Source: an uncultured Alphaproteobacteria bacterium (lineage in GTDB: Bacteria; Pseudomonadota; Alphaproteobacteria; Geminicoccales; Geminicoccaceae). Taken from it: DNA of 64,000 bases. Within the stretch, counting starts at the first letter, position 1. Each line of letters begins with the position of its first letter. The notes beneath the pieces were generated by a model, which was given only the letters and a program-made list of their open reading frames with translations, made no database searches and was not told where the DNA came from. Shown piece after piece: positions 1 to 8,569 of this stretch. Location: contig CALBAK010000026.1 in the NCBI GenBank assembly GCA_937926445.1, positions 186,001 to 250,000 on the forward strand, given 5' to 3'. The translations under genes and the position numbers were made by a program.

Positions 1-1152
1 CTGCCGCTTCTCGCCGGCTTCGTGAGCTTCGCCACCTCCTGCAACGGCCTCCATGTCGGCGCCGGTACGACCTCGCTCGCCGCCGAGGCGCCGATCCTCT
101 TCGAGGATGCCGGCACCCGGCTGCGCGTCGAGCCGATCGCGGGCCCCCTCGAACATCCCTGGGGCATGGCCTTCCTGCCGGGTGGGGGGATGCTCGTCAC
201 CGAGCGGCCGGGCCGGCTGCGGCTGATCGACGAGGCCGGCCGGCTCGACCCCAAGCCGGTCGCGGGCGTGCCCGAGGTCTGGGCCCGGGGCCAGGGCGGG
301 CTCTTGGACGTCGCCCTGGCGCCCGACTTCGCCACCAGCCGGCTCGTCTACCTGTCCTACGCCGCCCCGGTCGGCACCGGTGCGGCCACCCGGGTGGCCC
401 GTGGCCGGCTGGTCGACGGTCGGCTCGAGGGCGTCGAGATCGTGCTGACCGCCGATCCGCCCGGCGATACCGGCCGGCATTTCGGCTCGCGCCTGGTCTT
501 CGGCCGCGACGGCAAGCTCTACGTATCGACCGGCGACCGCGGCCGAATGGAGCGCGCCCAGAAGCTCGACGATCTCGCCGGCACCATCATCCGGGTCGAA
601 CCGGACGGCCGGATCCCGCCCGACAACCCCTTCGTGGGCCGGCCCGGCGTGCGGCCGGAGATCTGGGCCTACGGAATCCGCAACGCCCAGGGCATGGCGT
701 TGAACCCCTGGACCGGCGAGCTCTTCGAGCACGAGCACGGGCCGAGGGGCGGCGACGAGCTCAACGTCGTCGAAAAGGGGGCCAATTACGGCTGGCCGCT
801 CGTCACCCACGGGGTCGACTATACCGGCCTGCCGATCGGCCGCGGCAAGACCATGCCCGGTGTCACCGACCCGCTCTGGGTCTGGGTCCCCTCGATCGCG
901 CCCTCGGGCATGGCCTTCTACGACGCCGACCGGATTCCGGGCTGGAAAGGCAGCCTGCTCGTGGGCGCGCTCGCCGCCCAGATGCTCGTCCGCCTCGAGC
1001 TCGACGGCCGCAGGGTCGGGAAGGAGCATCGCTTGCTCCAGGGCCAGCTCGGCCGCATCCGCGACGTCCGGGTCGGCCCCGACGGGCTCGTCTACCTCTT
1101 GACCGACGAGGCGCGGGGCGCGCTCTGGCGGCTCGGCCCCGCTTCCGGCTGA
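1..1152 (+). CDS. PQQ-dependent sugar dehydrogenase, 5' end outside the window
   Basis: Soluble or periplasmic beta-propeller dehydrogenase of the glucose/sorbosone dehydrogenase family (YliI/Asd type), which oxidises aldose sugars using pyrroloquinoline quinone. Family marks seen are EHPWGMAFLPGG near the start, GSRLVFGRDGKLYVSTGDRG, PEIWAYGIRNAQGMALNP, and HEHGPRGGDELN followed by GANYGWP. The frame is open to the first base of the window, and the residues there (LPLLAGFVSFATSC) look like the hydrophobic part of a signal peptide, so the true start is probably upstream; the GTG at 22 is unlikely to be the start. The fold and C-terminus look complete. The natural substrate cannot be told from sequence. 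Confidence 0.85.
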   Translation: MPLLAGFVSFATSCNGLHVGAGTTSLAAEAPILFEDAGTRLRVEPIAGPLEHPWGMAFLPGGGMLVTERPGRLRLIDEAGRLDPKPVAGVPEVWARGQGGLLDVALAPDFATSRLVYLSYAAPVGTGAATRVARGRLVDGRLEGVEIVLTADPPGDTGRHFGSRLVFGRDGKLYVSTGDRGRMERAQKLDDLAGTIIRVEPDGRIPPDNPFVGRPGVRPEIWAYGIRNAQGMALNPWTGELFEHEHGPRGGDELNVVEKGANYGWPLVTHGVDYTGLPIGRGKTMPGVTDPLWVWVPSIAPSGMAFYDADRIPGWKGSLLVGALAAQMLVRLELDGRRVGKEHRLLQGQLGRIRDVRVGPDGLVYLLTDEARGALWRLGPASG

Positions 1153-1183
1153 GGAGGGCTGCCTCGACCGCATTTGTCGGATC

Positions 1184-2204
1184 GTGCCGGCCGGTCTCGG
1201 TGGCGCGGCATGCACCCGAGGGCGAGGCTCGCATGCGCCTCGCATCCCGCTTACCGTCGCCACGGCCGCGGTCGCGCTCGCCGCGCTGCCGACCGAGGCC
1301 GCCAATCCGGAGCGGCCGATCCGGATCGTCGCGCCCTGGCACGCCGGCGGCCGCACCGACATCTCGGCGCGGATCTTCGCCGCCGCCCTCGAGAAGGTGC
1401 TCGAGGTTCCGGTCAACGTCGTCGACCGCTCGGGCGGCAGCGGCGTCGTCGGCCACGCGGCGATCGCCCATGCCGAGCCGGACGGCCACACGCTCGGGGT
1501 GGGCTCGCCCCAGCTCGCCTTCTTGCGGACCATCGGCCTCGGCGACATCGGGCCCTAGAGCTTCACCCTTATCTCGTGGATCACCGCGATCCCGGCGGGC
1601 GTTACCGCGAAGGGCGACGCGCCCTGGAAGACCCTGGCCGAGCTCCTCGATACGGTCCGCAAACAACCGCCCGGCACCTAACCGCCTCGGGCTCGGGTCG
1701 GGGCGGCTACTGGCACACGGCGATTGCCGGGCTGCTCGCGAGCCGGGGCATGGAGACCGACCGGGTCGAGTGGGTGCCCTCGCGCGGCGGCGCACCCGCG
1801 CTCGAGGACCTCGCCGCCGGTGGCATCACCATGTTCACCGGCTCGCCGATCGAGGGCGAGGCCCTGATCGAAGCGGGCCGAGTGCGGCCGCTCGCGGTCG
1901 TGGGGTCGGCCCGCACGCCGATCTTCCCGGACGTGCCGACGCTGAAAGAGGCGGTGGGCTCGGATTGGACCTACGAGAACCGCGGTTCGCCTTCATCTGT
2001 CCCGAGGGCCTGCCGCCCGCGATCGTCCAGAAGCTCGCCGGGGCGGGGGCCAGAGCCCATGCCACGGCCGAGGTGTAGGATGCCATGAAGGCCCGCGGCG
2101 TCCAGCCGCTCTGGGACGGTCCGGAGGCCTTCCCGGCCTTCGCCGAGGCGTTCGCGGCCGAGGCCGCCGACATCCCGAAACGGCTCGGCCTCGCCGAGAG
2201 CTGA
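1184..2204 (+). pseudogene. TctC/Bug-family tricarboxylate-type solute-binding protein, decayed
   Basis: Remnant of a periplasmic binding protein of a tripartite tricarboxylate transporter. The first part (signal-like, then RPIRIVAPWHAGGRTD, NVVDRSGGSGVVGHAAIA, PDGHTLGVGSPQ) ends at TAG 1556-1558. The same frame continues (APWKTLAELLDTV) to TAA 1679-1681. Homology then moves to a second frame (WHTAIAGLLASRGMETDRVEW, SPIEGEALIEAGRVRPLAV, PIFPDVPTLKEA). Near 1985 it moves to a third frame (FICPEGLPPAIVQKLAGA), passes TAG 2076-2078 and ends at TGA 2202-2204. Two frameshifts and three internal stops make it dead. No TctA or TctB partner lies nearby. The family call is firm; the ligand is unknown. 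Confidence 0.85.
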
Positions 2205-2231
2205 GCGGACAAGGCGCCGCGGCGTAGCGGA

Positions 2232-3182
2232 TCAGCCCGCCGCGGCCCGGCGCTCGGCCCAGCGCTCGATCAAATCGAGCAGCTCGCGCTCCTCCGGCAG
2301 CTCGATCAGGACCCGGACCAGGAGATCGCCCTGCCGGCCGCTGCGCGGGTCCTTGATCCCCTTGCCCTTGAGGCGGAGCAATTTGCCCGAGTTCGTCCGC
2401 GGCGGCACGCTCAGTGCCACCTCGCCGTCGAGGGTCGGCACCCGCACCTTGCCGCCCTTGACCGCGGTGACCAGCGGCACCGGCTGATCGACCAGCACGT
2501 CGAGCCCTTCGCGGCGGAAGACGGGGTGCGGTGCCACCTTGATCTCGACCAGCGCATCGCCCGGCCCGGCCGGCCCCGGCTGCCCCTTGCCCTTGAGCCG
2601 CAACACCGTGCCGTCGCCGCTGCCGGCGGGGACTGTGACGTCGACCGCACTGCCGTCCGGCAGCAGGATGCGCCGGGTCCCGCCCTTGGCCGCGGTCAGG
2701 AAGTCGACCTCGGCCGTGACCTTGACGTCCTCGCCCACCCCGCCGCCGAAGCTCGCGCCGAAGCCACCGGCCCCGAACCCGCCGGCGAAGGGACCGCCGC
2801 CGAACGGACCGCCGGCGCGCCCGGCGCGGCGGCGTGCGCCGCCGAAGAGGTCGCCCAGGATCTCCTCGAAATTGATCCCACCGGCTCCGCCGAACTCGAA
2901 CCGAGTGCCGCCCCCGCCGGTGCTACCGTGGAAGCCGCCCTGGGCGAAGACCCGTTCACGGCCCTGCTCGTCGATCTCGCCGCGGTCGTAGCGGGCCCGC
3001 TTGGTCTTGTCGGAGAGGATCTCGTAGGCCGCCGAGATCCGCTTGAACTTCTCTTCCGCCTTCATGTCGCCCGGGTGCAGGTCCGGATGGCAGGTCTTGG
3101 CGAGCTTGCGGAAGGCACGGGTGATCTCTTCCTCGCTCGCGTTCTTGGCGACACCGAGCTCGTCGTAGAGCGAGCGGCTCAT
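2232..3182 (-). CDS. DnaJ-class co-chaperone, CbpA-like (no zinc finger)
   Basis: J-domain co-chaperone that stimulates a DnaK-type Hsp70. The J domain occupies about residues 3-70 with the HPD motif in KTCHPDLHPGD. A Gly/Phe-rich linker follows (about residues 85-150). The C-terminal substrate-binding domains carry the two LRLKGKG repeats (GTVLRLKGKGQ and KLLRLKGKGI). The CxxCxGxG zinc-finger repeats of classical DnaJ are absent, so this is the CbpA/type II class. Length (about 316 aa) is normal. GTG 3185 directly precedes ATG 3182; the ATG is preferred. It lies 76 bases downstream of the hsp20 gene on the same strand and is probably co-transcribed with it under heat-shock control. Confidence 0.9.
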   Translation of the reverse strand: MSRSLYDELGVAKNASEEEITRAFRKLAKTCHPDLHPGDMKAEEKFKRISAAYEILSDKTKRARYDRGEIDEQGRERVFAQGGFHGSTGGGGTRFEFGGAGGINFEEILGDLFGGARRRAGRAGGPFGGGPFAGGFGAGGFGASFGGGVGEDVKVTAEVDFLTAAKGGTRRILLPDGSAVDVTVPAGSGDGTVLRLKGKGQPGPAGPGDALVEIKVAPHPVFRREGLDVLVDQPVPLVTAVKGGKVRVPTLDGEVALSVPPRTNSGKLLRLKGKGIKDPRSGRQGDLLVRVLIELPEERELLDLIERWAERRAAAG

Positions 3183-3258
3183 CACGGGGACTCCGAACGA
3201 ACGAAGGGGCGGCGACCGAGGCCGCCGCCCCCCTGCCTCTCACGAGCTCCGACCGGGA

Positions 3259-3708
3259 TCAAGCGGCCTTGGCGAACTCGCCCGCCTCGCCGCCCGTGGT
3301 CCGGATGGCGATGGTGCGGGGCTTCAGGGCCTCGGGCACCTCGCGCACGAGCTCGATTTCGAGCAGCCCGTTCTCGAGCCGGGCGCCTTTGACCTCGACA
3401 TGCTCGGCGAGCGCGAAGCGCCGCTCGAAGGCCTGCCGCACGATGCCGCGCTGGATCACCTTGACGTCGGCTTTGGGCTCGGCCGGCTGACCCTTGACGG
3501 CGAGAACACCGTTCTCGACCGAGATGGACAGCTCCTCGGCCTTCCAGCCGGGCAGGGCGAGCACGATCGCGAAGCGATCCTCGCCGGTCGCCAGAATGTC
3601 GTAGCTGGGCCCGGTGTCGACCGCCGCCACGCTCGAGACGAGCCGGCTCGCGAGGCGGTCGAAATCACGCACCGTACGGTAGAAGGGGCGCAGATCGATC
3701 GTCGTCAT
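3259..3708 (-). CDS. Hsp20/alpha-crystallin small heat-shock protein
   Basis: Small heat-shock protein of the IbpA-like class, an ATP-independent holdase that traps unfolding proteins. The alpha-crystallin domain runs from about YDILATGEDRFAIVLALPG through LENGLLEIELVREVPE. The IbpA-type start TIDLRPFYRTVRDFDRL is visible, and the C-terminal I-x-I-like anchor is PRTIAIRT. Start choice: ATG 3720 is in frame, but ATG 3708 has GGAGGAT immediately upstream while ATG 3720 lies in the loop of the hairpin that covers that ribosome-binding site, so 3708 is preferred. The gene is followed by the CbpA-like dnaJ and preceded by a thermosensor and a sigma-32-like promoter. Confidence 0.93.
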   Translation of the reverse strand: MTTIDLRPFYRTVRDFDRLASRLVSSVAAVDTGPSYDILATGEDRFAIVLALPGWKAEELSISVENGVLAVKGQPAEPKADVKVIQRGIVRQAFERRFALAEHVEVKGARLENGLLEIELVREVPEALKPRTIAIRTTGGEAGEFAKAA

Positions 3709-3797
3709 CTGATCCTCCATTGAGCGATCGCGACGGGTGGCGCTCCCGGACGGACACGCCGATTACCCCAACCGGACCCACGGACAGCATCCGGTCA
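3709..3797 (-). promoter_or_regulatory. ROSE-like RNA thermometer in the hsp20 5' leader
   Basis: Leader of the hsp20 mRNA. On the minus strand, GAUCGCUC (3729-3722), loop AAUG (3721-3718) and GAGGAUC (3717-3711) can fold into a 7-bp stem with one bulged G, burying the GGAGG ribosome-binding site of ATG 3708. A short SD-occluding stem of this kind, with a bulged G opposite the SD and a GCUC-loop-GGAGGAU core, is the hallmark of ROSE thermometers before small heat-shock genes in Alphaproteobacteria, which melt on heating. The core is what I see directly; I have not folded the upstream part of the leader. Confidence 0.7.
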
Positions 3798-3803
3798 CCC
3801 TTC

Positions 3804-3832
3804 GAGATGGGAAGAGCCGGCCTCTGTTCAAG
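3804..3832 (-). promoter_or_regulatory. sigma-32 (RpoH)-like promoter for hsp20-dnaJ
   Basis: On the minus strand, CTTGAAC (3832-3826) is separated by 14 bases from CCCATCTC (3811-3804). This fits the RpoH consensus (CTTGAA, 13-17 bases, CCCCATnT). It sits about 95 bases before the hsp20 start, giving a leader long enough for the thermometer. It is divergent from otnK. Confidence 0.65.
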
Positions 3833-3901
3833 AGGGGGCCTTCGGGCTGGCCCCGCCGCCCGGGCTGGTCTAGAGCCTCGGCGCGAGCCGGGGAGGGGCC
3901 G

Positions 3902-5173
3902 ATGCCGCTGCTTCTGGGTGCGATCGCCGACGATTTCACGGGTGCCACCGACCTCTGCAACACGCTCGTGCGGAACGGCATGCGCACGGTCCAGCTGATC
4001 GGCGTACCGCGCCCCGACCTCGAGCTCGACGAGGTCGATGCGGTGACCATCGCCCTCAAATCGCGCACCGCACCCGTCAAGGAAGCGGTCGCCGACAGCC
4101 TCGGGGCGCTCGACTGGCTGAAACGCCGGCACATCCGCCAGGTCTTCTTCAAATACTGCTCCACCTTCGACAGCACGCCCGAGGGCAACATCGGCCCGGT
4201 GGGCGACGCGCTCGCCGATCGTCTCGACGCTTCGATCGCGATCGCCTGCCCAGCCTTTCCCGAGACCGGCCGGACCGTGTATCAGGGCCACCTCTTCGTG
4301 GGCGATCGTCTCCTGTCCGAGACGCACATGGCCCATCACCCGCTCACCCCCATGACGGACAGCGACCTCGTCCGGGTGCTCGGCCGGCAGACCCCACGCA
4401 AGGTGGGGCTCGTGCCCTGGAGCAGCGTGCGCCGCGGGCCCGCGGCGATCCGCGACCGGCTCACCGAGCTCCGCCACGAGGGCTGCCGCTGGGCGATCGT
4501 CGATTGCCTCGAGGATTCGGATCTGCTCGCGATCGGCGAGGCGGTGGCCGACCATCCGCTCGTCACCGGCGGCTCCGGCGTGGCGACGGGCCTGCCGGCC
4601 AATTTCCGGCGGACCGGGCTCTTGCCCGAGCGCGGTGCCGAGGCCGCGGCCCTGCCGCCCGTACCCGGTCCGGCGCTCGTGCTCGCCGGCTCCTGTTCGG
4701 CCGCCACCCTCGGCCAGATCGAGGCGTTCCGCGCCGAGCGGCCCTCCCACCGGCTCGATCCGCTCGCGCTCGCGAAAGGCCAGGGGATCGCCGAGGCGAT
4801 TGGCTGGGCGCGCGAGCACCTGCCCTCGGGACCCGTTCTGATCTACGCGAGTGCTTCGCCCGAAGAGGTCCGCGCGGCGCAGGAGCGACTCGGGCGCGAG
4901 CGGGCCGGCGCACTCGTCGAGGAGGCCATGGCGACCATCGCCCGCGAGCTCGTGGCGGCGGGCGTGCGGCGGCTCGTGGTCGCGGGTGGCGAAACCAGCG
5001 GGGCCGTGGTCAAAGCACTCGGCATCGAGGGGCTCGCCATCGGCCCGCAGATCGACCCGGGCGTGCCCGCCACGGTCACGATCGGCAAGGGCCCACGCCT
5101 GGCGCTCGCCCTCAAGAGCGGCAATTTCGGTCGCCGCACCTTTTTCCTCCACGCCCTCGAGGTCATGCCGTGA
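3902..5173 (+). CDS. otnK: Four-carbon acid sugar kinase (3-oxo-tetronate 4-kinase), DUF1537 family
   Basis: Kinase phosphorylating 3-oxo-tetronate (from threonate or erythronate) to the 4-phosphate. Family marks: LLGAIADDFTGATDL at the N-terminus (substrate-binding domain), FKYCSTFDSTPEGNIGPVGDAL, CPAFPETGRTVYQGHLFV, and the C-terminal nucleotide-binding part VVAGGETSGAVVKALG. The 423-residue length is normal. Start: the frame is open further upstream, but ATG 3902 is preceded by GGGGAGGGGC and begins exactly where the family begins. The stop overlaps the GTG start of the adjacent aldolase gene (GTGA), so the two are translationally coupled. Known for the family: OtnK works with OtnC and OtnI in acid-sugar catabolism, and all three are present here. 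Confidence 0.92.
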   Translation: MPLLLGAIADDFTGATDLCNTLVRNGMRTVQLIGVPRPDLELDEVDAVTIALKSRTAPVKEAVADSLGALDWLKRRHIRQVFFKYCSTFDSTPEGNIGPVGDALADRLDASIAIACPAFPETGRTVYQGHLFVGDRLLSETHMAHHPLTPMTDSDLVRVLGRQTPRKVGLVPWSSVRRGPAAIRDRLTELRHEGCRWAIVDCLEDSDLLAIGEAVADHPLVTGGSGVATGLPANFRRTGLLPERGAEAAALPPVPGPALVLAGSCSAATLGQIEAFRAERPSHRLDPLALAKGQGIAEAIGWAREHLPSGPVLIYASASPEEVRAAQERLGRERAGALVEEAMATIARELVAAGVRRLVVAGGETSGAVVKALGIEGLAIGPQIDPGVPATVTIGKGPRLALALKSGNFGRRTFFLHALEVMP

Positions 5174-5808
5174 GCGAGGCCGCCCGTCTGGCCGAGCGGC
5201 TCTGCACGCTCGGCCGCTCGCTCTTCGCCCGCGGCCTCACCTTCGGCAGCTCGGGGAATCTCTCGGTGCGCCTGCCCGAGGGCGGTTTCCTCGCCACCCC
5301 CACCAACGTCGCCCTCGGCGATCTCGATCCGGCGAGGCTCGCCCGGCTCGACGATGCCGGCCGGCCGGTCGGCGGCGACCCGCCCACCAAGGAAGTGCCG
5401 ATGCACCTCGGCATGTACCGGGCGCGACCCTCGGCCGGCGCGGTCGTCCATCTGCACGCGACTTGGTCCGTGGCGGTGAGCCTGCTCGACGGGCTCGACC
5501 CGGAAGAGCCGATCCCGCCCTTGACCGCCTACTACGTCATGCGGGTCGGGCGGCTGAAGCTCCTCCCCTACATTCCACCCGGCGATCCGGCTCTCGGCAG
5601 CGCGGTCGAGGCGGTCGCCGAGCGGCATCACGCGGTGCTCCTCGCCAATCACGGGCCCGTGGTGGCCGGTTCCTCGCTCGAGGCCGCGGTGCACGCGATC
5701 GAGGAGCTCGAGGAGACGGCGAAGCTCTTCGTCCATCTCCAGGGCCGGCCGATCCGGCCTTTGAGCCCCGAGCAGGTCGCGGAGCTGCGCCGTCGGTTCC
5801 CCGGCTGA
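5170..5808 (+). CDS. otnC: Class II aldolase-family 3-oxo-tetronate 4-phosphate decarboxylase
   Basis: Converts the OtnK product to dihydroxyacetone phosphate plus CO2. The class II aldolase/adducin fold is recognisable: GLTFGSSGNLSVRLP, ATPTNVALGDLDPARLARL, the metal-binding VVHLHATWSVAVS with its His-x-His, LPYIPPGDPALGSAV, and the second metal site LLANHGPVVAG. Length 212 aa is normal. GTG 5170 overlaps the otnK stop by four bases, fixing the start and indicating one operon. The Uma2 gene follows after 24 bases. Confidence 0.92.
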   Translation: MSEAARLAERLCTLGRSLFARGLTFGSSGNLSVRLPEGGFLATPTNVALGDLDPARLARLDDAGRPVGGDPPTKEVPMHLGMYRARPSAGAVVHLHATWSVAVSLLDGLDPEEPIPPLTAYYVMRVGRLKLLPYIPPGDPALGSAVEAVAERHHAVLLANHGPVVAGSSLEAAVHAIEELEETAKLFVHLQGRPIRPLSPEQVAELRRRFPG

Positions 5809-5832
5809 GCCGCGCATGCTACCATCGCACCG

Positions 5833-6384
5833 ATGGCGACGAACCTCGAAGACCTGCCGATGACCGTGCCCGAGTTCCTCCGCTTCGAGGGGGAGCCCGA
5901 CCGCCGTTACGAGCTCGTCGACGGCCGCATCCGCATGATGGCCTCGCCCACGGGCGAGCACGGCACGGTCACCGTCAACGTCGTGGTCGAGATCGACCGG
6001 CGCATCGAGCGGCGCCCACCATGCCGCGCCCAGGTCGAGGCCGGTGTCCAGATCTCCGACGACACGTTCTACGTCGCGGACGTGGTGCTCACCTGCAATC
6101 CGGAACGCCGCAGCCCGATCACCCGTGATCCACTTCTGATCGTAGAAGTCCTCTCGCCCGGCACCCGCGCCCAGGACAAGGGCCGCAAGCTCGACGACTA
6201 CAAGAGCCTCTCGAGCGTGACGGAGATCTGGCTCGTCGATTCCGAGCGCCGCACCGTCCAGGTCTGGTGGCGCGAGGCGGACGGCTGGTCGGCCCGCGAC
6301 TTCCTCGGCAGCGCCGCCTTCGAGAGCCGAGTCCTCGAAGACCGCATCGCCCTCGACCGCCTCTATCGCAACACCGAGCTCTGA
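5833..6384 (+). CDS. Uma2-family protein (DUF820, PD-(D/E)XK nuclease fold)
   Basis: Small protein of the Uma2 family, a restriction-endonuclease-like fold of unclear cellular role. Marks: MTVPEFLRFEGEPDRRYELVDG near the start, the catalytic-type YVADVVLTCN (Asp) and PLLIVEVLSPGT (E-V motif), and KLDDYKSLSSVTEIWLVDSERRTVQVW. Length 183 aa is normal. It lies 24 bases after otnC on the same strand and converges on otnI with a 17-base gap. No reason for it to belong to sugar-acid catabolism is visible; it may be a passenger. Confidence 0.88.
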   Translation: MATNLEDLPMTVPEFLRFEGEPDRRYELVDGRIRMMASPTGEHGTVTVNVVVEIDRRIERRPPCRAQVEAGVQISDDTFYVADVVLTCNPERRSPITRDPLLIVEVLSPGTRAQDKGRKLDDYKSLSSVTEIWLVDSERRTVQVWWREADGWSARDFLGSAAFESRVLEDRIALDRLYRNTEL

Positions 6385-6401
6385 GCCGAGGCCCGGCTCC
6401 G

Positions 6402-7184
6402 CTAGCGCCGCCGCCAGGGCACGAACCAGCCGAGCCCTTCTTCGGTCCGACCTCTCGGCCGGTATTCGCACCCCACCCACCCGGCATAACCGACGCGGTC
6501 GAGGACCTCGAACAGATAGGGATAGTTGACCTCACCGACGTCCGGCTCGTGCCGCTCGGGCACGCCCGCGATCTGCACGTGCGCGGTGATGTCGGCGAAC
6601 GATTCGATGTGCCGGGCGAGATCGCCCTCCATGATCTGGCAATGGTAGAGGTCGAGCTGCAGCTTGAGGTTGGGCTCGCCCACCGCCTCGATGATCCGCC
6701 GCGCCTGGGCCTGGTAGTTGAGCAAGTAGCCCGGGATGTCGCGCGTGTTGATCGGCTCGATCACGAGCGTGATCCCGGCTTCCGCGCAGCGGCGGGCGGC
6801 GAAGCGCAGATTCTCGACATAGAGCGCCTCGCGCGCCGCCCGCTCGCTCTCCGAAGGCAGGAGCCCCGCCATGCAATGGAGGGTCCGACAGCCCGTCGCC
6901 CGGGCGTAGCGGAGCGCCGTCTCGACGCCCTCGCGGAACTCCGCCTCCCGGCCGGGCAGCGAGGCGAGGCCACGCTCGCCCTTCGCGAAATCCCCGGGTG
7001 GCAGGTTGAAGAGGGCTTGGACGAGGCCGTGGCGGGCGAGTTCGGCCGCGATCGCCTCGGGGGGATGCTCGTAGGGGAACAGGAACTCGACCGCCTCGAA
7101 GCCCGCGGCCGCGGCCCGGCCGAAGCGCTCGAGGAACGGCACCTCGGTGAACATCATCGAGAGATTGGCGGCGAATCGCGGCAT
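6402..7184 (-). CDS. otnI: 2-oxo-tetronate isomerase / hydroxypyruvate isomerase-like TIM barrel
   Basis: Isomerase interconverting 2-oxo- and 3-oxo-tetronate, feeding OtnK. Family marks: [44 protein letters not shown], the barrel glutamate in [28 protein letters not shown], and [20 protein letters not shown] ending at GCEYRP. The 260-residue length is right. The frame extends upstream, but ATG 7184 is where all family members begin. It is on the opposite strand to otnK-otnC, 63 bases downstream of ureG, and may be read from the urease operon. Hydroxypyruvate isomerase (Hyi) is the alternative; the otnKC context favours OtnI. Confidence 0.85.
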   Translation of the reverse strand: MPRFAANLSMMFTEVPFLERFGRAAAAGFEAVEFLFPYEHPPEAIAAELARHGLVQALFNLPPGDFAKGERGLASLPGREAEFREGVETALRYARATGCRTLHCMAGLLPSESERAAREALYVENLRFAARRCAEAGITLVIEPINTRDIPGYLLNYQAQARRIIEAVGEPNLKLQLDLYHCQIMEGDLARHIESFADITAHVQIAGVPERHEPDVGEVNYPYLFEVLDRVGYAGWVGCEYRPRGRTEEGLGWFVPWRRR

Positions 7185-7247
7185 CGGCGTCGTCCTCCCC
7201 GACCGGGCGGCCTCGGCCATACGCGCTCCACCTTGAGCCGGCAACCG

Positions 7248-7883
7248 CTAGGCGGGCGCCGCAGGAGCGCGCTCCCTCAGGCCCCCCGCCCGGATCAGAA
7301 ACGCCACGACCTCCTCGAGGCCCCGGCCGGTCTTGAGGTCGGTCATGACGAACGGCCGCTCGCCCCGCATCCGCCGGGTATCCGCCGCCATCACCTCGAG
7401 CCGGGCGCCGACATAGGGGGCGAGGTCGATCTTGTTGATCACGAGCAGGTCCGAGCGTGTGATCCCGGGCCCGCCCTTTCTGGGGATCTTCTCGCCCTCG
7501 GCCACGTCGATCACGTAGATCGTGAGGTCGGCGAGTTCGGGACTGAACGTGGCCGCCAGGTTGTCGCCACCCGATTCGATCAAGAGCAGCTCGAGATCCG
7601 GGAAGCGGCGGCGCATCTCGGCCACCGCGGCGAGGTTGATCGAGGCGTCCTCGCGGATCGCGGTGTGCGGGCAGCCTCCGGTCTCCACACCCAGGATCCG
7701 CTCGGGCGCCGGCGCCCCGGCCTCGGTCAGGATCCGCTGATCCTCCTTCAAGTAGATGTCGCTGGCGACGACCGCCATGTCGTAACGGTCGCGCAAGGCC
7801 TTGCAGAGCGCTTCGCAGAGCGCTGTCTTGCCCGACCCGACCGGGCCACCGATGCCGACGCGCTGATGACCGTTGGGGCTCAC
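7248..7883 (-). CDS. ureG: Urease accessory GTPase UreG
   Basis: SIMIBI-class GTPase that powers nickel delivery to apo-urease. Complete motifs are visible: P-loop [13 protein letters not shown], the metal-binding CPH in [34 protein letters not shown], and NKIDL. Length 211 aa is normal. GTG 7883 overlaps the ureF stop (GTGA), which fixes the start. It is the last gene of ureDABCEFG. The gene itself is intact although four of its partners are broken, so it may be left without a function. Confidence 0.95.
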   Translation of the reverse strand: MSPNGHQRVGIGGPVGSGKTALCEALCKALRDRYDMAVVASDIYLKEDQRILTEAGAPAPERILGVETGGCPHTAIREDASINLAAVAEMRRRFPDLELLLIESGGDNLAATFSPELADLTIYVIDVAEGEKIPRKGGPGITRSDLLVINKIDLAPYVGARLEVMAADTRRMRGERPFVMTDLKTGRGLEEVVAFLIRAGGLRERAPAAPA

Positions 7884-8569
7884 GAGCGGAACAACCTCGT
7901 GTACTGGGTTGCGGGGGAAAGCGAGCACCAGTCGAGCACGAGGCTCGCCGTGCCGAGCTCCTCGAGGCCGGCCCGCTCGGCCCGCCGAGCGGCGGCGGCC
8001 GCCGGCTCGAGCGCCGCGAGCGCCCGCTGCCCCGCGGTCTGCCCCAGCGGGATCAGCCGCACCGCGGCCGAGACCAGGTTCGCCATGACCGACTGCAGGA
8101 ACGCTCCGAGCGTGGCGGCGAGCGGCACCCCGTGTGCGGCCGCTACCGCCCCGACCGCGAGCGGGTAGGCGAGGGCGGGCGCCCGCTCGGGCTCGTCCAA
8201 GAGCCCGGCGAGGCTACCGTCGGGAGCCGGCCGGGCCGCGAGGCAAGTCCGGGCGAAGGCCGCGCCTTGCGCGCTCGTCCCGAGCAGGAGTTCGCCCGTG
8301 ATGGGCAGGGCCGCTCCGAGCGCCTGCGGTTCGGCGAAGGCCGCGCGATCTCCGGCCGTCACCGCCTCGTGGGCCCGGGCCGAGAGGATCGCATCCTGGC
8401 CGAGCGTGCCGTGGCCGAGCAGGTCCTCGAGCCAGACGACGAGCCCCGCCTCGTCGCGCACGAGCCCGGCCTCGACTGCCCATTCGAGCCCGTGGCTTTA
8501 GGAGAAGGCCCCCACCGGGAAGCCCGGCGAGAGCCAGATCAGGAGCCGATAGAGAGCACGCTCATCCAT
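7880..8569 (-). pseudogene. ureF: Urease accessory protein UreF, interrupted by a stop codon
   Basis: Nickel-insertion chaperone that docks UreG onto UreD/urease. Translation starts at ATG 8569 (MDERALYRLLIWLSPGFP) and reaches the family motif FPVGAFSYSHGLE, where the expected Tyr codon is TAA (8500-8498). Downstream the same frame carries the whole remaining protein (AGLVRDEAGLVVWLEDLL to QYTRLFRS). One nonsense change therefore separates it from an intact 229-residue protein. A restart at ATG 8461 would drop the N-terminal helix. The gene overlaps ureE upstream and ureG downstream. Confidence 0.88.
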
